In this document: piece by piece, positions 48,752 to 53,237 of the stretch
How positions within the stretch are numbered: the first letter of the stretch is position 1
Layout of the letters: each line of letters starts with the position of its first letter
Source: Spizellomyces punctatus DAOM BR117
Lineage: Eukaryota; Chytridiomycota; Chytridiomycetes; Spizellomycetales; Spizellomycetaceae
NCBI RefSeq assembly: GCF_000182565.1
Contig: NW_015971541.1
Span: forward strand, 318,746 to 371,982
Direction: 5' to 3'
DNA length: 53,237 nt
Program-made: the position numbers and the translations under genes
The notes under the pieces: model-generated
Database searches by the model: none
What the model saw: only the letters and a program-made list of their open reading frames with translations
What the model was told of the DNA's origin: nothing

Positions 48752-49706
48752 TTAAACTTGTGGCACACCATAATACCTAGCGGTTCTTATAATATTATCG
48801 TCTGCTTCCACGTGGTTGCTCTCCCCTACTTCCTGGTGTAAATACCCGAGCTCTATGATGAAGTTGATCTGCTTTTCGTGAACGCTGTGCCTGGCGGCCA
48901 CCAAAAGTCCGAGGCCATGATGAATATTGCACTGTCTCCACAGTTCTTTCAGCCAAAAGACCTGCTCGAATCTTGGCATCAATCCTGCGTCTCTTTTGGC
49001 TCTTCCGTCGACGGCCGGGTTTATGGTTGGTCGAGGTCTCAGGTTGACATGGAATAGTGATCACCCTTGTACTCCAAGCATCCTATCATGATATACAGAT
49101 TATTCATGTGCTTCCCTCCCACACTACACTCTTAGTTTTTCTTACCCGTGACACATGTGACTCCTTTCGTATTTGTTCTGGGCTGATGATAACGTCTCGG
49201 AAGCATCGTCTGCGCTCAGCCTCAAGGTCACTAGTTGCGCGAATGTGGAAGTCTTTCATTACCAACGAAAATCAAATACCAGTTTCCTTTCAGCCCATAC
49301 CTGTCTATTTCATACTCATGGGGTAGTCTTTCTGGAAGAATCTCTTGGGGATTTAAATTAATACGTGAGAGGGGAGTGGAAAAAAGTCGGAACCCTGTGA
49401 AGTAGTAACTGCATTGTCATTATCCCCTGATATAAATAGCAATGTCTGGTCGTGCTGATATAAACCCATACCTTCCCCAGGTCCTTCCTCTTCATTAACG
49501 TATATCTTAGTCCCTTCCTCCAGCCTGCTCACTCCCATTGGCTCCACCTCGAACAGTTCTGTAAGGTAACTCTCAAGTCGTTGTGCTGCCGCATCGTCAA
49601 GGGTATCCTCTCCTGGCAAAACTGGATACAGGATTGAGCGTACAGAGCTCGCGGTATTTGGTCCTACTGAACTACATGAAACCTCGCTGCATTTTACTGG
49701 GGACAT
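48752..49706 (-). CDS. Hypothetical multi-exon protein, splicing unresolved
   Basis: A minus-strand gene is likely. The first exon starts at the ATG at 49706 and stays open to 49353 (acidic, with LESYLTELFEVEPMGVSRLE). Further exons probably lie near 49330-49160 and 48950-48752. The 3' portion reads in one frame as VFWLKELWRQCNIHHGLGLL and EKQINFIIELGYLHQEVGES, followed by a stop at 48752. In the middle region two frames stay open, so exon joins are ambiguous. I do not recognise the family and make no functional claim. It is convergent with eIF6, whose stop lies 149 bp away. Confidence 0.5.
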
Positions 49707-49862
49707 CGTGCAAGAGTTGAATGTGCCCTCTTCTGCTTGTGCGGGAATGCTGACCCAACCCGACTTGTTGACACGGCAACCGATCGCTGCTTACGTAACG
49801 AGTAATTTGTCAACGGGAAATACAATTTGATGCCATAGTGCGGAGCCGATGGGTATTGGCAC
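49707..49862. other. Short spacer upstream of the hypothetical gene
   Basis: No gene seen; presumably promoter of the minus-strand gene starting at 49706. It adjoins the repeat-derived cluster that begins at 49863. Confidence 0.4.
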
Positions 49863-49945
49863 TAGCACCCGCACCAGGGATTGAACCGGCGACAACCAGT
49901 TCGGAAAAGGTAATCTAACTAATCTACGCTACGGCTGGAACACCC
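49863..49945 (-). other. tRNA-like sequence with Pol III A- and B-box matches (tRNA relic or SINE head)
   Basis: Reading the minus strand, a B-box match GGTTCAATCCC (49877-49887) lies about 35 nt downstream of an A-box-like TAGCGTAGATT (49921-49931), the spacing of a tRNA internal promoter. When I try to fold it, two of five T-stem pairs fail and the acceptor ends do not pair, so it is not a functional tRNA. It overlaps the end of the Fanzor-like fragment. Confidence 0.4.
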
Positions 49946-50127
49946 CTGCTGAACACTTTTGGTCTACCGTGTCCATCTAACATTGATTGCACGATCATCA
50001 GCATGTTGCAGGTGCTCAGCGTGTCCCTGTTCCAGTAGCGCATCGTCCAGGCTTGCTGACAGTTAGGGTTGGTACAACCCAGCAATCCATGGACTTTTTC
50101 AATCTTGCCTTCGCGACGGCGCCAAGG
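49924..50127 (-). pseudogene. C-terminal fragment of a Fanzor/TnpB-like RuvC nuclease
   Basis: About 68 codons up to a stop at 49924 read RRREGKIEKVHGLLGC, a CX4C pair, then RYWNRDTLSTCNM and a GRPKVFSRG tail. In Fanzor and TnpB proteins (RNA-guided RuvC-like nucleases of eukaryotic and prokaryotic transposons) the C-terminus has a zinc ribbon with an HGLxxC half-site followed by the RuvC-III motif NRDxNAAxNI, where the Asp is catalytic. The match of order and spacing is good; the Ala-Ala pair is replaced. Nothing upstream of codon 1 continues the protein: a 10-bp tandem repeat and then an LTR (50236) intervene. Only the end of the gene is present. Another zinc-ribbon transposase is possible. 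Confidence 0.55.
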
Positions 50128-50130
50128 AAA

Positions 50131-50160
50131 CACTTTGAAACACTTTGAAACACTTTGAAA
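50131..50160. repeat. Three tandem copies of the 10-mer cactttgaaa
   Basis: Perfect triplicate of a 10-bp unit, with partial units on both sides (ggaaa before, cact after). It lies at the boundary between the Fanzor-like fragment and the LTR. Confidence 0.9.
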
Positions 50161-50191
50161 CACTCCAATGCATTGGGCAAACACTTCAATA

Positions 50192-50220
50192 CGGCTTATT
50201 ATATAGAATATTATAAGCCG
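50192..50220. repeat. Imperfect 29-bp palindrome (cggctta...taagccg)
   Basis: The two 12-nt arms, cggcttattata and tattataagccg, are inverse complements apart from one position, with a central gaa-like loop. It could be a transposon end, a hairpin terminator or a target hotspot. It sits 16 bp left of the LTR. Confidence 0.65.
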
Positions 50221-50235
50221 GGTATATCATATTAT

Positions 50236-50835
50236 TGTAACGACGAGGACGTCTTCGAGAGATCGCGAGTAAGCCCAAATCGGACGCGGGAAGCACGAAT
50301 CGCGTGACCAACTCCACCGATTGGGTTACCGCGACCGAAAAAACCGGTTCGGAGAATGGCAATTGGCGCATTAGATTTCAGCGTGCCTCGTACAACCTGT
50401 GGAGGCCCGAGCCAGTGCGGAAAAGGAAGAGATCGGTACCGCCACCAATAAATCAGTTGCGGTGCAGCGACACCCATTAGTTTAGTTTAGTTTAACAGTT
50501 TATCCAAGAATCTTGTATAAAAAGGATGTATTCAATAAAATAAGTCGGGGGCAGAAGCCGTAGCGACAAAAAATCCCCATAACTCGCTTCTCAACTCCAA
50601 TCTTAGGTTAACAGGAACCTAACAGAGCGCTTCAACGGCCTGATCACCCGTACCGAAGCCTCTAAATCCTGCTCGGTTCACAACTAACCGACTCTCCTTG
50701 CCTCTCGCCCTCAAGTCGCTACCGACGCCCAAAGAAAGGATTTGGAGACTACGATTCCTAGTACGGACACCCACACAACCTGCTAGGAGACCCAAGTTGT
50801 CTTTACTGTAGTCTACCAACAAAAAATCCGTTACA
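50236..50835 (+). repeat. 5' LTR, 600 bp, TG...CA with 7-bp terminal inverted repeats
   Basis: Begins tgtaacg (50236-50242) and ends cgttaca (50829-50835); the seven terminal bases are exact reverse complements, the hallmark of LTR ends. A TATA box and a polyadenylation signal lie inside in the right order. The five bases before it (attat, 50231-50235) would be the target duplication; the other copy is outside the window. Confidence 0.82.
50515..50538 (+). promoter_or_regulatory. LTR core promoter TATA box and AATAAA signal
   Basis: TATAAAA starts at 50515 and AATAAA at 50533, inside the LTR. This spacing is compatible with a short R region, transcription starting downstream of the TATA box. 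Confidence 0.6.
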
Positions 50836-50852
50836 TGGTGGAGAAGCGCGAC
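50836..50852 (+). other. Primer-binding site candidate
   Basis: tggtggagaagcgcgac follows the LTR end immediately. TGG at this position pairs with the CCA end of a primer tRNA, as in most LTR elements. The donor tRNA is not identified. Confidence 0.6.
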
Positions 50853-50990
50853 GAACCGCCTTCCCCTCTCAAATTCAGCTGAAAACCTTATTCGGTCGTA
50901 CCGAAACTCTTGCGCAAACCGAGATCCGCTCAGGTAGCTACTCGGAAACCTTTTCTCTCGTTTCGGAGACAGAACTTCACGAAACCGAGA

Positions 50991-53168
50991 ATGATGCCGG
51001 TCGAACGCTCACCAACGCGAGGCCGCTCACCTGTGATCCAGACTCGTAGTCAGGGTCCTGCGGAGGACGTCGAAGTCCCTCCCGCAACACGCCCAAGGCG
51101 TTCAGGGACCACTTCCGTCGAACCGGAAGCCCCTAACTTGGCCACGATGGCCTCTGAAGTGGCAGCGTTAAAAGAAGACATTGCCCGCTCGACTGCTGCA
51201 ACGCAGTTGGCAACTCAAAACCTTACGGAACAGCTTCATAGGCTTTCCGAACGTCAGACAGCGGCGGATGAGCGCCTCGCACGAGCCTTAGAAGCCCTAG
51301 CGCATCGCCCGCTGCCTGAACAACCTCCCATAGCACGAGCTACAAGAGAACGGTCCGCAACCCCGTGGGAAACGGCGGACACACCAAGGGAGCGTACCGA
51401 ACCAAGTTTTTCAGGTGCGGTGCCTCCAATCCAAGTGCCAGCGGCCCCGTGGGCCAGCGACACCAAGGTCGATTCCTTGAAAGCAAAGGACGTACCCGAG
51501 TTTACGGGCAGAAGAAACCAAGACGTTGAAGAATGGCTTAACAAAGTCCAACTTCTTCAAAACGTTAGCGCAACGTCGGATGCCAGGATGGTACAGCTCC
51601 TACCAGCCATGATAGCCGAGAAAACCCCTGCTGACGCTTGGTTTTACACTCTGGAAGCCCAGGAAACTCGCTCATGGACCTGGAAAAGGTGGAAAGAGGA
51701 ACTGCTTCGAGAGTTCCGAGATCCCCTAACCGAGTCCAAGCGCAAAACCGAATATGTGCGCTGCCATGCGAACCCCAAAGAATTTCGCAGCTTTCTCGCG
51801 TTCATCGACCACAAAACTCATCTCCGGCGCCTCGCTTATGGCGACCGGGCAAACATAGAATGTCCCGCTGACCAGCATTTCGACCTAATAGTCGAACAAT
51901 TGCCCAGCGACATCCAAATCATGGTCAAATCCTGTAACGTCACGAACCTGACCAAATTAAAAGACTTCCTGCGCCTTTATTTCGGCTCTGATGACACCAG
52001 AAAACGAGACCCTTGCTACAGCGGTGCTGCAGAAGCTCAGAAGAAGTCACAAAAGACCGGAACCGACAAAGGCCCTAAGCAGACGGCTCCGCATAAAACC
52101 GGAAACCCCGAAAAGGGTCGCGATGGTCCTCAGAAGATGGTTCCGGACCCCAACAAGGAACCACCGGCACCCTGCAAATTCTGTCAGAAAAAGCATTGGA
52201 ATGTTTTCTGCTGGCAGAACCCGAACCGAAAAGATCCTGAAGATGGAAAGAAAGGACCATATGGAGCACCCATGCCCTCAGGTTGGAAACCCAAACAGGA
52301 ATCGAAGAAGGCGTACATAGTGGAGCTGGACTCGACGTCCGCTACCACCGAGACTCTTTTTTCGGCTTCGGAACTGGAAAGAACGGAAGCCGCTAATCAA
52401 GGATTCCACACCATCGGGTTCTTTCATTCACCCAAGCACTCGGAATCAACAATTTTGATGACCGCACCTCTTTCCAAGGTCACGGTGACCAAGGAAGAGG
52501 ACCCCCGCACGCCCACGCAGGGCTGGGACCGAGTCTGGGACAACATAGCCATCATCTGGGGCACCCCGCAAGTGGCTCTGATGATGGGCAACAACCCCCG
52601 CGCGCTCAGCTTCTTCGCCAAAGAACCGAAGCGAGGCGCCGGGCACCTCGGGAACGACCCCTACGCAGTCGCGTGGAGTTCCCACCACCTCTACATCGCT
52701 GCCGCAGCCGAAGCTGACAAGGATCGAATCCTGCGAAAGGTCCGAGAAGACGGTACCCCTCGTTTGATTCTCCTTGCCTGGATAAAGCTCGACGAGCGCG
52801 AGAAATTCTTGATGTGGAGCTCTGAAGATCCTGTTATCTTTGATGCGTACGCCAACCTGCAACTGGTGGCATTTCTCCTGACAGGCAATATCGTTCGCTC
52901 AGACTATTATTATCGTCGCGGAAACCCCAAATTTCGGCACGTTAAAGACCATCCACGTCTCCAAAGACACGAAGAGAGCGAACGGACGCGTATAGTCATG
53001 CTGGCTATCGAACAAGTTGCTCGCCAGAATAAAACAACAAAACCACAAAACGACAAAACTAGAGAACACTTTGAGAGTGTGATCAAGGCTACGGAAGCAA
53101 CAATTTACCGCCCGCCCCCCCTTTTGGGGGGGGGGGGGGGGTTTTTTAAAACCTCTCTTCTCTGGTGA
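50991..53168 (+). CDS. Gag-like polyprotein of the LTR retrotransposon, C-terminus unreliable
   Basis: The first ATG of the frame is at 50991. Residues 1-60 are basic; a coiled coil follows (MASEVAALKEDIARS...), then a Retrotrans_gag-type capsid domain (KDVPEFTGRRNQDVEEWLNK; WTWKRWKEELLREFRDP). A zinc knuckle variant CKFCQKKHWNVFC (CX2CX3HX4C, near 52170-52208) sits after a Lys/Pro linker; the HW form is common in fungal elements. Downstream are about 300 more residues with no protease DTG/DSG motif that I can see, including IAIIWGTPQVALMMG and FLMWSSEDPVIFDAY. The last 18-20 codons run through C and G homopolymers and are probably artefact; reliable sequence ends near 53110. Confidence 0.85.
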   Translation: MMPVERSPTRGRSPVIQTRSQGPAEDVEVPPATRPRRSGTTSVEPEAPNLATMASEVAALKEDIARSTAATQLATQNLTEQLHRLSERQTAADERLARALEALAHRPLPEQPPIARATRERSATPWETADTPRERTEPSFSGAVPPIQVPAAPWASDTKVDSLKAKDVPEFTGRRNQDVEEWLNKVQLLQNVSATSDARMVQLLPAMIAEKTPADAWFYTLEAQETRSWTWKRWKEELLREFRDPLTESKRKTEYVRCHANPKEFRSFLAFIDHKTHLRRLAYGDRANIECPADQHFDLIVEQLPSDIQIMVKSCNVTNLTKLKDFLRLYFGSDDTRKRDPCYSGAAEAQKKSQKTGTDKGPKQTAPHKTGNPEKGRDGPQKMVPDPNKEPPAPCKFCQKKHWNVFCWQNPNRKDPEDGKKGPYGAPMPSGWKPKQESKKAYIVELDSTSATTETLFSASELERTEAANQGFHTIGFFHSPKHSESTILMTAPLSKVTVTKEEDPRTPTQGWDRVWDNIAIIWGTPQVALMMGNNPRALSFFAKEPKRGAGHLGNDPYAVAWSSHHLYIAAAAEADKDRILRKVREDGTPRLILLAWIKLDEREKFLMWSSEDPVIFDAYANLQLVAFLLTGNIVRSDYYYRRGNPKFRHVKDHPRLQRHEESERTRIVMLAIEQVARQNKTTKPQNDKTREHFESVIKATEATIYRPPPLLGGGGGFFKTSLLW

Positions 53169-53200
53169 GTGGGGGGGGGCGATAAAAAAAAAAAGCCAGA
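53115..53200. other. Low-quality contig end with C, G and A homopolymers
   Basis: Successive runs of C, then about 17 G, T and A tracts, and more G and A runs close the window. Such compositions typically come from assembly error at a contig edge within a repeat. Confidence 0.6.
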
Positions 53201-53237
53201 CTAAGACCCACCCCGCGGGCGGGCTGGACGCTAGCCG

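Larger units (their letters stand above)
50236..53237 (+). mobile_element. LTR retrotransposon (Ty3/gypsy-like), left end, truncated by the contig end
   Basis: In order: a 600-bp 5' LTR, a primer-binding-site candidate directly after it, an untranslated leader of about 140 bp and a gag gene. Protease, reverse transcriptase, integrase and the 3' LTR lie beyond the window. Gag stays open to the contig end, so this copy may be young. The class is inferred from the gag domain and the HW-type zinc knuckle; Ty1/copia is not excluded without pol. Confidence 0.85.

Noticed and set aside
49863-49945. A functional tRNA gene
   Set aside because: B box and A-box-like sequence are present, but the acceptor ends do not pair and the T-stem has two mismatches in five.
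50131-50160. CRISPR array
   Set aside because: The units are contiguous 10-mers without spacers, in a eukaryotic context; it is a minisatellite.
50232-50477. 81-codon minus-strand frame inside the LTR
   Set aside because: Antisense to the LTR U3 region, no homology; LTRs are normally non-coding.
53111-53168. C-terminal residues of Gag (PPPLLGGGGGFF...)
   Set aside because: Encoded by C and G homopolymers at the contig edge; most likely assembly error and not protein.

Overview
This is nuclear DNA from a zoosporic (flagellated) fungus, most likely a chytrid-type early-diverging fungus. The genes are eukaryotic and most are intron-rich, with short GT-AG introns of about 50-110 nt. A fungal AreA-type GATA factor and a fungal SNF1 kinase sit beside flagellar genes (an RPGRIP1L transition-zone protein and a CFAP92-like protein) and a cobalamin-pathway GTPase (MMAA). 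The flagellar and B12 genes are absent from most Dikarya but kept in zoosporic fungi. The assignment is an inference from gene content. One run of exactly 100 N (28817-28916) marks an assembly gap, and the right end degrades into homopolymers.

Layout. 1-3114: 3' part of MMAA, then SNF1/AMPK alpha. 3518-6957: GATA regulator on the minus strand with a long tetrapeptide-repeat tail and a microsatellite-rich upstream region. 6958-13369: a minus-strand block of MAK16 (60S biogenesis), valyl-tRNA synthetase with a probable mitochondrial presequence, and a divergent bZIP-like protein. 13370-17682: gene-poor DNA with two related foldback repeats. 17683-19681: an orphan 7-TM protein and a small coiled-coil protein. 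20159-29301: CFAP92-like protein, cytochrome oxidase subunit Va (Cox6), a KLHDC4/Kel3-type kelch protein, and ALG5 on the minus strand. 29449-37027: BRAP2/ETP1 RING ligase, RpiB, BolA, TOM20 and a SET/MYND protein. 37173-48602: a GCNA-type SprT protease (minus), RPGRIP1L and eIF6. 48752-53237: an unresolved minus-strand gene, a tRNA-like sequence, a C-terminal Fanzor-like fragment, and the left end of an LTR retrotransposon (600-bp LTR, primer-binding site, gag).

Functional threads. Ribosome and translation: MAK16, eIF6, valyl-tRNA synthetase. Mitochondria: TOM20, Cox6/COX5A, BolA, MMAA, dual-targeted ValRS. Nutrient control: SNF1 and a GATA factor of the nitrogen-regulator type. Flagellum: RPGRIP1L and the CFAP92-like gene. 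Several pairs are head-to-head and probably share promoters (ALG5/BRAP2, RpiB/BolA, GCNA/RPGRIP1L). Gene models were spliced by eye; where exon lengths sum to an intact frame this is stated, and unresolved junctions are flagged.
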